From SZUA-35 sp963781035 (GTDB lineage Bacteria > Actinomycetota > Acidimicrobiia > Acidimicrobiales > SZUA-35): a stretch of DNA of 64,000 bases. Below, piece after piece: positions 18,811 to 26,453 of the stretch. The stretch spans positions 310,001-374,000 of the forward strand of contig CAWAEN010000015.1 of assembly GCA_963781035.1 (NCBI GenBank), in the 5' to 3' direction. Below the pieces are notes generated by a model. The model was not told the origin of the DNA, searched no databases, and saw nothing but the letters and a program-made list of their open reading frames with translations. Positions within the stretch are counted from its first letter, which is position 1; each line of letters begins with the position of its first letter. Both the position numbers and the translations under genes were made by a program.

Positions 18811-20187
18811 TCAGTTTCCTGAGTTCTGGAGGGAGCCGAGCTGTCCGGCCAACCAGTTCGATTGGCTGTTCAAGCCGCCGATGGCGACTTCGAGACCGGA
18901 GTAGAGACGTCGGAGCTGGATTTCCTTGCGTTCGAGTCGTTCCTCGAATTTGTCGATCTGCTCGGTGAAGCTCTCGATGCGTGCCTTCTCGGATTCCTCA
19001 GCGGTGTACAGCAGACCGGTGCCATAGCCGGCGGCAACATCTGCTGCCTTGACCATGCGGTCGAGGACACCGGCCTCGGCGCCTTCCTCGAACGACGAGG
19101 TGAACATCCGGCTGAGCGACTCGAGATCCGACGTGGCAGCCTCGATGAACTTGTCGCGATCGAAGGTCACCGTGCCGTCACGTTGCAGGCTGACGCCAAC
19201 GAGGCTCGGCGCATTGAAGCTGCTGGCAGCCACCGGGTCGACGAGCGCCCGCAACAGACCCTGTTCCGACCGGCGAACGTTGGTGTTGAACGCAAGCGGT
19301 GCCTGTTCGGCCAGGTCGGGGTTGACCTTCGTCGCAGACGCCATCGACGACTTCAGCTCGTTGAACTGGGCAATGAGCTCACCGACCGAGTCTGCGATCC
19401 TTTCGAAATCGTGCTCGACGCTCACCGTGACGGGTGTGGCGGACGCCTCGGAAACCGTGATGCTGACGCCAGGCATGATCTTGGCGAACGAGTTGGTCGA
19501 CGAGGTGATCGAGTACGGCGTGAGGCCGTCGAAGGTGATCTGGGCGTCCCTGCCCTCGGTGAGGGTGACGAACCCGCCGACGTCGAGGGCCAAGCCAGTA
19601 GGGCCGTTCCCGTTCCCGTTCCCGTTCCCGTTCCCGTTGCCGTTGCCGTTGCCGTTCCCACCGCCGCCGCCGCCGATCCCGTCGAGTGCGATGGCGGCTT
19701 CGGCGCCGCTTGCGTCAGAGGCGAGCTGGAGCCGATAGCCATTTCCGGTGTTGATCGCGACCGCCGAGTAGTTGAGCTCCGGATCGCTGTTGATCGATTC
19801 GATGACGCTCGACAGCGAGCCCCGGAGGCCCACGTTCGAGTCGAGCGATTCGAAGACCGTGTTCGAGTACACGACGTTGCGGCTCGCCACTTCGTCGACC
19901 TTGAAGGTGATCGCTCCCGTGAAGCTTCCGGACGTCGCCTCGACGGACACGGACTCGCTCGACGACGTGGCCGTGAGCTTCTGCCAACCGGAGCCGAGAC
20001 GCAGGTCTGCGGCGGCATTACGGAGATTCGTGACACTGGTCCGAAGCGAGTTCAGCTCCGTCGAGGCAGCCTGACTTCGCTCTCGGCGAGCCATGATCCG
20101 CTGCTGAGGAATGCGCTCGACTGCAAGCAGGGAATCAATGATGGAGGTGGTGTCGAGACCTGTGGAGAGACCGTCGATGAACGACAT
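18811..20187 (-). CDS. fliD: flagellar filament cap protein FliD
   Basis: FliD caps the filament and folds incoming flagellin. The N-terminus GLSTGLDTTSIIDSLLAVER and the C-terminal coiled coil (ESFTEQIDKFEERLERKEIQ, LRRLYSGLEVAIGGLNSQSN) are diagnostic. Around residue 177-198 the surface domain contains a poly-Gly run followed by a (Gly-Asn)9 array encoded by nine hexanucleotide repeats. The frame is intact over 458 residues. The gene follows flagellin 1 after a strong terminator-like hairpin and precedes fliS. Confidence 0.93.
   Translation of the reverse strand: MSFIDGLSTGLDTTSIIDSLLAVERIPQQRIMARRERSQAASTELNSLRTSVTNLRNAAADLRLGSGWQKLTATSSSESVSVEATSGSFTGAITFKVDEVASRNVVYSNTVFESLDSNVGLRGSLSSVIESINSDPELNYSAVAINTGNGYRLQLASDASGAEAAIALDGIGGGGGGNGNGNGNGNGNGNGNGNGPTGLALDVGGFVTLTEGRDAQITFDGLTPYSITSSTNSFAKIMPGVSITVSEASATPVTVSVEHDFERIADSVGELIAQFNELKSSMASATKVNPDLAEQAPLAFNTNVRRSEQGLLRALVDPVAASSFNAPSLVGVSLQRDGTVTFDRDKFIEAATSDLESLSRMFTSSFEEGAEAGVLDRMVKAADVAAGYGTGLLYTAEESEKARIESFTEQIDKFEERLERKEIQLRRLYSGLEVAIGGLNSQSNWLAGQLGSLQNSGN
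19606..19659 (-). repeat. hexanucleotide microsatellite, nine units, in fliD
   Basis: On the plus strand the unit GTTCCC occurs five times, then GTTGCC three times, then GTTCCC once, with no interruption. It encodes alternating Asn and Gly next to six glycines. Because the unit is six bases, copy-number change would alter cap-protein length without breaking the frame. Confidence 0.9.
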
Positions 20188-20281
20188 GAGTGTGTCCTGT
20201 TCCGCTTGTACCGAAGGAGTTTCGGTGTGTGTTGTTCAATCAGTAGCGCGGGCCCGGCGGGAGACGAAGGAGGGATGGAGT

Positions 20282-20313
20282 GGCGGTCCGAGGCCGGTGG
20301 GCCCCGAACCGCC
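20282..20313 (-). terminator. hairpin downstream of flagellin 1
   Basis: In the mRNA sense a 14-bp stem (GGCGGUUCGGGGCC with GGCCUCGGACCGCC, two G-U pairs) closes a CACC tetraloop eight bases after the flagellin 1 stop. There is no strong U-tract. Likely a terminator or 3' stability element separating the abundant flagellin message from fliD. Confidence 0.55.
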
Positions 20314-20320
20314 GATTCCA

Positions 20321-21144
20321 CTAACGAAGGAGGCTGAGCACCGACTGAGGGACAGCAGTTTGCCTGTCCCAACATCGCGGTGCCGGCCTGCTGCAGGATC
20401 TGGTTCTTGGTGAAATTCACCATCTCCGCGGCCATGTCGGTGTCACGAATACGTGACTCAGACGCAGCCAGGTTCTCGGTGGTGACCGAGAGGTTGTTGA
20501 TCGTCGACTCGAGACGGTTCTGGACCGCACCCAGCGTCACCACGAGACGTCGAGATCGCTGCCGATTGCGGTGTCGATGCTGCTCGATCGTCGTTCGGGC
20601 GTCGGCTGCCGTGGCGACACGTGATCGCACCGGCAATCGGCCGGAGCAGCAATGTCCGCAATCGGTGATCTGGCCACCGTACCAGCGATCCGCCTTCGAG
20701 CACCGACCTGCAAGCGTTGATCGGCCCGGCGACCGAAGACGGTGGCACCGGCGAAGGTGGTGTCGGTACCGATACGAGTCGATCTCGGCCTTCAGCGCGG
20801 TCATCTCGTGCGTCGATGGCGGTCCGAGCGTTGGCGTCGTTGGTGTCGTTGGCCGCCTGCACGGCCAGGTCGCGCATACGACCCAACATGTTGTGCACCT
20901 CGGCCAACGCACCTTCAGCCGTCTGGACGAACGAGATGCCGTCCTGAGCATTCCGAGAGGCCTGCTTGAGACCACCGATCTCCGCCCGCAGCTTCTGGCT
21001 GATGACAAGACCGGCAGCATCGTCGCCTGCACGGTTGATCCGATAGCCGGACGAGAGCTTCTCGAGGCTCTTGCCCAGCATGGTGTTGCTGGCGCCGAGG
21101 TTCCGGTTGGCGTTGAACGCCATGATGTTGTTGTTGATACGCAT
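20321..21144 (-). CDS. fliC: flagellin, copy 1 (multiple frameshifts)
   Basis: The conserved N-terminus (MRINNNIMAFNANRNLGASN, KSLEKLSSGYRINRAGDDAA, GLVISQKLRAEIGGLKQASR) and C-terminus (NNLSVTTENLAASESRIRDT, MAAEMVNFTKNQILQQAGTA) identify a filament flagellin of about 272 residues. The central and C-terminal parts need about nine single-base corrections, nearly all apparent insertions (for example near 20809, 20774, 20699, 20680, 20663, and one in the last 20 codons before the TAG at 20321). Corrected fragments include TALKAEID, GTDTTFAGATVFG, LQVGAEGGSLVGGQIT and STSRGTLGAVQ. As written, the gene cannot make full-length flagellin. Confidence 0.85.
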
Positions 21145-21147
21145 GAT

Positions 21148-21173
21148 CTCTCGGGGTTCCTTCCACTTGAGAG
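21148..21173 (-). promoter_or_regulatory. Shine-Dalgarno hairpin of flagellin 1
   Basis: CUCUC and GAGAG arms (mRNA sense) flank a 16-base loop holding the ribosome-binding site GGAAGGA, four bases before the ATG. The same layout occurs before all four flagellins. In this copy the loop has GUGGAAGG rather than CACGGAAGG. Confidence 0.6.
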
Positions 21174-21191
21174 TTCGTTCTTCTGTTGAAA

Positions 21192-21217
21192 CGGTCGGGG
21201 GCGAGCGCCCCCGACCG
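21192..21217 (-). terminator. GC-rich 12-bp hairpin between flagellins 2 and 1
   Basis: CGGTCGGGGGCG pairs perfectly with CGCCCCCGACCG across a two-base centre, followed in the mRNA by UUUC. It is present only in the leader of copy 1. It could terminate most transcripts coming from upstream flagellins or act as an attenuator of copy 1. Confidence 0.6.
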
Positions 21218-21245
21218 GGTGTTTCGTCGCAACGACTGGCGAGCC

Positions 21246-21263
21246 GGCTCCATCCGTGGAGCC
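21246..21263 (-). promoter_or_regulatory. candidate CsrA-binding hairpin, flagellin 1 leader
   Basis: In the mRNA, GGCUCC-ACGGAU-GGAGCC forms a 6-bp stem closing the hexaloop ACGGAU. The loop fits the ANGGAN core of CsrA/RsmE sites. No U-tract follows, so it is not a normal terminator. The same loop with different but complementary stems occurs at 22173 and 23125. Confidence 0.6.
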
Positions 21264-21279
21264 CTTACGCCGGTGACGA

Positions 21280-22112
21280 TTAGCGCAGGAGGCTGAGCAC
21301 CGACTGCGGGACAGCATTTGCCTGTCCGAACATCGCGGTGCCGGCCTGCTGCAGGATCTGGTTCTTGGTGAAGTTCACCATCTCGGCGGCCATGTCGGTG
21401 TCACGAATACGTGACTCAGACGCAGCCAGGTTCTCGGTGGTGACCGAGAGGTTGTTGATCGTCGACTCGAGACGATTCTGAACCGCACCCAAGGTACCAC
21501 GAGACGTCGAGACCGCTGCGATGGCGGTGTCGATGCTGCTCGATCGCCGTACGGGCGTCGCCAGCAGTGGTCGCCACGGTGTGCACGCGAGCAACCGTCG
21601 GCGCAGCGGTATCAGTGATGGTGATCTGGCTCGGTGAGCACGCCGACGGTCCCGCCCTGAGCACCGACCTGCAGCGCAATGGATTGACGTGCCGGTGCCG
21701 AAGACCGTGGCGATCCGGCGAAGGTGGTGTCGGTACCGATCCGAACGATCTCGGCGTTCGAGCGCAGTCATCTCGTTCTGTGATGGCTGTCCGGGCGTTG
21801 GTGTCGTTGGTGTCGTTGGCTGCCTGCACGGCCAGGTCGCGCATACGACCCAACATGTTGTGCACCTCGGCCAACGCACCTTCAGCGGTCTGGACGAACG
21901 AAATGCCGTCCTGAGCATTCCGAGAGGCCTGCTTGAGACCACCGATCTCCGCCCGCAGCTTCTGCGAGATGACAAGACCGGCAGCATCGTCGCCTGCACG
22001 GTTGATCCGATAACCCGGACGAGAGCTTCTCCAGGCTCTTGCCCAGCATGGTGTTGCTGGAACCGAGGTTCCGGTTGGCGTTGAACGCCATGATGTTGTT
22101 GTTGATACGCAT
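21280..22112 (-). CDS. fliC: flagellin, copy 2 (multiple frameshifts)
   Basis: N-terminus (MRINNNIMAFNANRNLGSSN) and C-terminus (KNQILQQAGTAMFGQANAVP then QSVLSLLR) are near-identical to the other copies. Frame changes occur near 22019 (after LSSG) and several times in the centre, where inserted bases interrupt EMTAL, AEIVRIGTDTTFAG, ATVFGTGTS, IALQVGAQGGTVGVLTE, QITITDTAAP and IDTAIAAVSTSRGTLGAV. The ATG at 22112 has the shared leader with an ACGGAU hairpin 67 bases upstream and a CACGGAAGG ribosome-binding segment. Confidence 0.85.
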
Positions 22113-22115
22113 GAT

Positions 22116-22141
22116 CTCTCGAGGTTCCTTCCGTGGGAGAG
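22116..22141 (-). promoter_or_regulatory. Shine-Dalgarno hairpin of flagellin 2 with second GGA site
   Basis: CUCUC and GAGAG arms enclose CCCACGGAAGGAACCU in the mRNA. The segment CACGGAAG fits the CANGGANG CsrA core and overlaps the ribosome-binding sequence AAGGA. Confidence 0.6.
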
Positions 22142-22172
22142 TTCGCTTGCTTCATTGTGAGCCGATGCGGTT

Positions 22173-22190
22173 GACCCCATCCGTGGGGTC
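22173..22190 (-). promoter_or_regulatory. candidate CsrA-binding hairpin, flagellin 2 leader
   Basis: GACCCC-ACGGAU-GGGGUC in the mRNA: same hexaloop as the hairpins at 21246 and 23125, with different paired stem bases. A further GAUGC/GCAUC pairing can lengthen the stem around a bulge. It lies between the stop of copy 3 and the start of copy 2. Confidence 0.62.
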
Positions 22191-22229
22191 GCATCATCAG
22201 CTCATGGATCGCCGGGGCGGCGACCGCTT

Positions 22230-23060
22230 CTACTGGAGGAGGCTGAGCACCGACTGCGGGACCGAGTTGGCTTGTCCCAACATCGCGGTGCCGGCCTGCT
22301 GCAGAATCTGGTTCTTGGTGAAATTCACCATTTCGGCTGCCATGTCGGTGTCACGAATACGTGACTCAGACGCGGCCAGGTTCTCGGTGGTGACCGACAG
22401 GTTGTTGATCGTCGACTCGAGACGATTCTGAACCGCACCCAGCGTGCCACGAGCGGTCGAGATCGCCGCCGATGGCGGCGTCGATCGCCTCGATGCGTGG
22501 TCGCGGGCCGTTGCCGCCGCAGTTGATACGAGCCGTGGTCCGGTCGGCGCCGGTCGGTGCCGCTGGTGGCGAGCACACGATGATCTGACCGCGTGGTGCC
22601 AGAGCCCTCGGAGCCGACCTGGAGGTTCAGATCGTCGCCGGGTGGCACCGAAGACGGCGGCACCGGCGAAGGTGGTGTCGGCGCCGATCCGAACGATCTC
22701 GTGCGCTCGAGCGCAGTCGATCTCGGCCTCGATGGCGGTGCGGGCGTTGGTGTCGTTGGTGTCGTTGGCTGCCTGCACGGCCAGGTCGCGCATACGACCC
22801 AACATGTTGTGCACCTCGGCCAACGCACCTTCGGCGGTCTGCACGAACGAGATGCCGTCCTGAGCGTTCCGAGTGGCCTGCTTGAGACCACCGATCTCCG
22901 CCCGCAGCTTCTGGCTGATGACCAGACCGGCGGCATCGTCGCCGGCACGGTTGATCCGATAGCCCGAGGAGAGCTTCTCCAGGCTCTTGCCCAGAGCGTT
23001 GTTGCTCGATCCGAGGTTCCGGTTGGCGTTGAACGCCATGATGTTGTTGTTGATACGCAT
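22230..23060 (-). CDS. fliC: flagellin, copy 3 (multiple frameshifts)
   Basis: Filament flagellin with intact conserved ends: MRINNNIMAFNANRNLGSSN, KSLEKLSSGYRINRAGDDAA and the C-terminal AMLGQANSVPQSVLSLLQ. The variable centre changes frame several times (around AEID/ALE, RIGADTTFAGAAVFGAT, DDLNLQVGSEGSGTT, QIIV and AAISTARGTLGAV). One inserted base, after AAI near 22467, is at the homologous position in copy 1. About 277 residues after correction. Confidence 0.85.
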   Translation of the reverse strand: MRINNNIMAFNANRNLGSSNNALGKSLEKLSSGYRINRAGDDAAGLVISQKLRAEIGGLKQATRNAQDGISFVQTAEGALAEVHNMLGRMRDLAVQAANDTNDTNARTAIEAEIDCARAHEIVRIGADTTFAGAAVFGATRRRSEPPGRLRGLWHHAVRSSCARHQRHRPAPTGPRLVSTAAATARDHASRRSTPPSAAISTARGTLGAVQNRLESTINNLSVTTENLAASESRIRDTDMAAEMVNFTKNQILQQAGTAMLGQANSVPQSVLSLLQ

Positions 23061-23063
23061 GAT

Positions 23064-23089
23064 CTCTCGAGGTTCCTTCCGTGGGAGAG
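23064..23089 (-). promoter_or_regulatory. Shine-Dalgarno hairpin of flagellin 3 with second GGA site
   Basis: Identical in layout to copy 2: CUCUC/GAGAG arms around CCCACGGAAGGAACCU in the mRNA, so the ribosome-binding site and a CANGGANG core share the same loop. Confidence 0.6.
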
Positions 23090-23124
23090 TTCGCACTTTG
23101 CTTGTGGAAGACCTGAAACCCGGA

Positions 23125-23142
23125 GATCCCATCCGTGGGATC
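23125..23142 (-). promoter_or_regulatory. candidate CsrA-binding hairpin, flagellin 3 leader
   Basis: GAUCCC-ACGGAU-GGGAUC in the mRNA. Relative to the copy 2 hairpin a C-G pair has become U-A, a compensatory change that keeps the stem while the hexaloop is unchanged. Confidence 0.62.
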
Positions 23143-23171
23143 AGAGGCGCTCAGGCCGTAGTGCTGAACGC

Positions 23172-23993
23172 TTACTGCAGGAGGCTGAGCACCGACTGCG
23201 GGATCGAGTTGGCCTGTCCGAGCATCGCGGTGCCGGCCTGCTGCAGGATCTGGTTCTTGGTGAAATTCACCATTTCGGCTGCCATGTCGGTGTCACGAAT
23301 ACGTGACTCCGACGCAGCCAGGTTCTCGGTGGTGACCGACAGGTTGTTGATCGTCGACTCGAGACGATTCTGAACCGCACCCAAGCGTGCCACGAGACGT
23401 CGAGACCGCGGCGATCGCGGCGTCGATGGCTTCGATCGATCGCCGTGCGGGCGTTGGCTGCGTGTCCGACCGTGGTCGGTCGGCGACCGGTCGGTGCAGC
23501 AGTCGCGGCAATCGGTGATCTGGCCCGCAGTGCCAGCGCCGCCTTCGGAGCCGACCTGCAGCGTCGATGTGCAGTGGCGACCGAAGACGGCGGCACCGGC
23601 GAACGTGGTGTCGGTACCGATCCGAGTCGATCTCGGCAGTCGAGCGCGTCGATCTCGGCCTCGATGGCGGTGCGGGCGTTGGCGTCGTTGGTGTCGTTGG
23701 CTGCTTGCACGGCCAGGTCGCGCATACGACCCAACATGTTGTGCACCTCGGCCAGCGCACCTTCAGCGGTCTGCACGAACGAAATGCCGTCCTGAGCATT
23801 CCGAGAGGCCTGCTTGAGACCACCGATCTCTGCCCGCAGCTTCTGGCGAGATGACCAGACCGGCGGCGTCGTCGCCTGCACGGTTGATCCGATAGCCGGA
23901 TGAGAGCTTCTCGAGGCTCTTGCCCAGAGCGTTGTTGCTGGTGCCGAGGTTTCGGTTGGCGTTGAACGCCATGATGTTGTTGTTGATACGCAT
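23172..23993 (-). CDS. fliC: flagellin, copy 4, first of the array (multiple frameshifts)
   Basis: The most upstream flagellin in transcription order. Conserved ends are MRINNNIMAFNANRNLGTSN and AMLGQANSIPQSVLSLLQ. Frame changes occur near 23850 (after AAGLVIS) and in the centre around IDALD/AEIDS, RIGTDTTFAGAAVFG, GGAGTAGQIT, AAPTGRRPTTVGHAANARTA and RGTLGAVQ. Extra bases in TCG-ATC and ACC-ATT contexts match positions in copy 1. It begins 157 bp after fliL and probably has its own promoter. Confidence 0.85.
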
Positions 23994-23994
23994 G

Positions 23995-24021
23995 GTCTCT
24001 CGTGGTTCCTTCCAATGAGAC
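23995..24021 (-). promoter_or_regulatory. Shine-Dalgarno hairpin of flagellin 4
   Basis: In this copy the arms are GUCUC and GAGAC around AUUGGAAGGAACCACGA; pairing is preserved although the bases differ from copies 1-3. The loop holds the GGAAGGA ribosome-binding site. Confidence 0.55.
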
Positions 24022-24045
24022 GTGATGTCTTGCTTTCACCTCGTT

Positions 24046-24058
24046 GACAATCCGTGTC
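24046..24058 (-). promoter_or_regulatory. ACGGAU motif in flagellin 4 leader
   Basis: GACACGGAUUGUC in the mRNA contains the same ACGGAU word, here in a weaker 3-4 bp stem (GACA/UGUC). Because no flagellin lies upstream of this leader, the motif belongs to flagellin leaders rather than to flagellin 3' ends. A GCCGATGT sequence at 24090-24097 resembles a sigma-28 -10 but lacks a good -35. Confidence 0.45.
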
Positions 24059-24149
24059 CTGAGGTCGTCGAATGAAGTCGACCTTCTCAACATCGGCAGG
24101 ATTGCCTCGAACAAAAGCGGATTGGGAGATTTCTTTCCGGCCCGCGATG

Positions 24150-24643
24150 CTACTGCATGACGAGCGCCGTGAAGAGGACGCGGATGACCTTCTCGTCGCC
24201 GTACGCCTCACGAATCGCGGCTGACAGCTCGGCCTTGATGTCCTGCTTCCCCTGGCTCGAACGGAGCTGTTCTGCGGTCCGACTCGACAAGTCTTCGAGA
24301 ATGACGTCCTTGGCGATCGCTGCTTCGGCTTCGAAATCTGCAGCGAGCGTGCCCTCTTCGAGGACGATGGCGAGGCCGACGCGCACGTAGCTGACGTCGT
24401 CACCCTGGAGGTTGATGACCATCTCGGGGAGTTCGAAGATCTCTCCCTCGATCGGCTCGGGATCGACCATCGCCAGCGGGTCTTCTTCGACCGGCGCCGG
24501 CTTCAGCACGAAGTTGTAGACACCACCGAGGGCGAGCAGCGCAACGACGATCATGATGATCTTCTTCTTGCCGCCACCCCACCTTCTTCTTCCTCTTCGG
24601 CGGCGTCGCCCTTGCCCTTCTTGTTCTTGTCCTTCTTGGCCAC
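24150..24643 (-). CDS. fliL: flagellar basal-body associated protein FliL (frameshifted)
   Basis: FliL stabilises stator units around the motor. The start is GTG 24643 (VAKKDKNKKGKGDAAEEEEE), preceded by AGGAG. The frame breaks in a G-run near 24580; adding one G joins it to GGKKKIIMIVVALLALGGVY (single membrane helix) and the periplasmic FliL domain (LPEMVINLQGDDVSYVRVGL, KDVILEDLSSRTAEQLRSSQ). About 165 residues. It follows motB by five bases and ends upstream of the flagellin array. Confidence 0.85.
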
Positions 24644-24648
24644 GGGTC

Positions 24649-25669
24649 CTACTCCTGATCGCTGGTGGTCGTGGGGCGGTTGTCGGTACCGGCGGTGATG
24701 CCGTTGATTGCGTCCGGCACGAGATCGATGGTTCCGACGAGCTGGGTTGCACTGCGTCTGGCTGCACGCGTCTGGCTGCACTGCGTCTGGCTGCACTGGG
24801 TCCGGCCGGACCACGACGGGTTCGTTGATGATCGGGGAGTCGATCGGATCGCCGATCGGGTCGATGACATCGATGTCACTCTCGAGCAACCCGGAAACTC
24901 GGATCACCACTTCGACCCGACGATTGGCGGTGCGGTTCTCGTCGCTGTCGTTCGGGACGACGGGTCTGGTGTCACCCATGCCGACTGCGGCGAGGCGGCG
25001 AGGGGGAACCGAACCGAAATCGATCATCCAACGAACCACCGCAGATGCTCTGGCCGCCGAGAGCTCCCAGTTGCTGATCCAGCGACCGCCGGTCGGCACG
25101 TCGTCGGTGTGGCCCTCGATGTCGACCGGGTTGTCGACCAGTTCGAGTACTTCTGCCGTGGCCGCCAGAATGGAATCGCTGTCGATGCCCAGTTCGGCTG
25201 ATCCGCTGCGGAACAGCACCCGGCCGTCGTACCGGACGACGATGCCGCGCTCGTCGATGTCGACCGTCACGTACTCGGCGGCGCCGTTCTCGACGAACTT
25301 GGCAGCCAGGAGATCCCGTACGTCTTCGACGTTGTCCGTGGTGATTTCTCCAGCCGCTTCGAGACTCTCTTCTTCCTGCGTGATCTGGTTGCGGACTTCC
25401 TCGCTCGGGACCGTCGACAAGCCGACCGTGAGCGCGATGCCATTGCCGGACTCGAGGATGCTGTCTGCCCGCTCGGCCACCGGGTCGGAGACACCGAGCG
25501 CGGTGACCATGCCGACCTTGAAGTCGTAGAACTTGGTCTCGTCCACGAGAGCAAACGCGAAGAGCATGATGAAGAACGCCATCAACAGCGTCATGGCGTC
25601 AGCCCATGACTCGAGCCATGACTTGTCCGGGCCCTCGTCCTCCTCGACGACGGTCGGCTTCCTAGGCAC
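24649..25669 (-). CDS. motB: flagellar stator protein MotB (frameshifts in C-terminal tail)
   Basis: The N-terminal helix has the stator motif SWADAMTLLMAFFIMLFAFA with the proton-binding Asp. The C-terminal OmpA-like domain binds peptidoglycan (DIEGHTDDVPTG, NWELSAARASAVVRWM, GDTRPVVPNDSDENRTANRR). The tail holds short tandem VQPDA repeats, within which two frame changes occur (about 24762-24790); after them the frame continues as QLVGTIDLVPDAINGITAG to TAG 24649. Start 25669 overlaps motA by eight bases. Confidence 0.9.
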
Positions 25670-26453
25670 TCTTCTTCTCTTCGCTCAGGTCCTCGCGAGC
25701 CGACGGGGGCAGGAATGCGCCGAGCATCCCGGCGATCGCACGTGGATTGCTTCCGGCCTGGACGGCGAGGATGCCTTCGAGGACGATCTCCTTCGCCGCC
25801 ATCTCATCAACGGACATCTTCTTCAGCTTGTTGGCGATCGGTGTGAACACGAAGTTCGACAGGAACGCTCCCCACAGCGTGGTCAAGAAGGCCACCGCCA
25901 TGGAGGGGCCGAGGGAGGACGGATCGTCGAGGTTGCCGAGCATCTGGACGAGACCGACAACGGTGCCGATCATGCCCATGCCGGGAGCGAAGCCGGCGGC
26001 GGTCACGAAGAAGCTCGGCGCCTTGCTTGTGGCGCTCGCGGTCTTGTCGAGGTCGATGGTCAGCTGGTCGCGAAGGTCTTCCGGGTCGGTGCCGTCGACG
26101 GCCATCTCCATTCCCTTCCTGAAGAAGGGGTCTTCGATCGCTTCGAGCTTCGGCTCGAGCGCGAGCAGCCCTTCCTTGCGGGCCACGTCGGCGAAGCCGA
26201 CGAGCAACTGCACGTTCTCGCTCGGATCCTCGACCGCTCCCCCGGTGAGTGCCTTGATGAGGACCTTGATGGCGTTGATGGCGGCCGGCATGGTGCCGCT
26301 CGCAACGGTCACGCCCATCGTTCCACCGAACACGAGGATGATCGAGGGGATGTCGGCCAGGAAGATCGCAATCGGATTGATGCCGCCCATGAAGAGGGCG
26401 CCGAAAACGGCGCCGACGGCGAGCACGAGACCGATGAGTGTTGCTGGATCCAT
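25662..26453 (-). CDS. motA: flagellar stator protein MotA
   Basis: This 263-residue, four-helix protein forms the ion channel with MotB. Landmarks are the first helices MDPATLIGLVLAVGAVFGAL and IPSIILVFGGTMGVT, the cytoplasmic loop with RKEGLLALEPKLEAIEDPFF, and FAPGMGMIGTVVGLVQML with the two channel prolines region. Intact frame. The flbD TGA and the motA ATG share one base (TGATG). Confidence 0.94.
   Translation of the reverse strand: MDPATLIGLVLAVGAVFGALFMGGINPIAIFLADIPSIILVFGGTMGVTVASGTMPAAINAIKVLIKALTGGAVEDPSENVQLLVGFADVARKEGLLALEPKLEAIEDPFFRKGMEMAVDGTDPEDLRDQLTIDLDKTASATSKAPSFFVTAAGFAPGMGMIGTVVGLVQMLGNLDDPSSLGPSMAVAFLTTLWGAFLSNFVFTPIANKLKKMSVDEMAAKEIVLEGILAVQAGSNPRAIAGMLGAFLPPSAREDLSEEKKSA

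Noticed and set aside
19606..19659. Phase-variable on/off switch in fliD
   Set aside because: The unit is six bases, so slippage cannot change the reading frame; only length variation is possible.
21246..23142. Rho-independent terminators between flagellins
   Set aside because: The 6-bp stems lack U-tracts, share an invariant loop rather than invariant stems, and the loop word also occurs before copy 4, where no flagellin precedes it.
20321..23993. Programmed +1 frameshifting or four-base codons in flagellins
   Set aside because: Apparent insertions always parse to a codon boundary if the preceding codon is free to vary, so the pattern carries no information. Many shifts per gene would make decoding implausible, and other genes show the same kind of indel.
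24090..24097. Sigma-28 promoter for flagellin 4
   Set aside because: GCCGATGT matches the -10 partly, but neither an 11-base nor a 15-base spacer leads to a TAAA -35.
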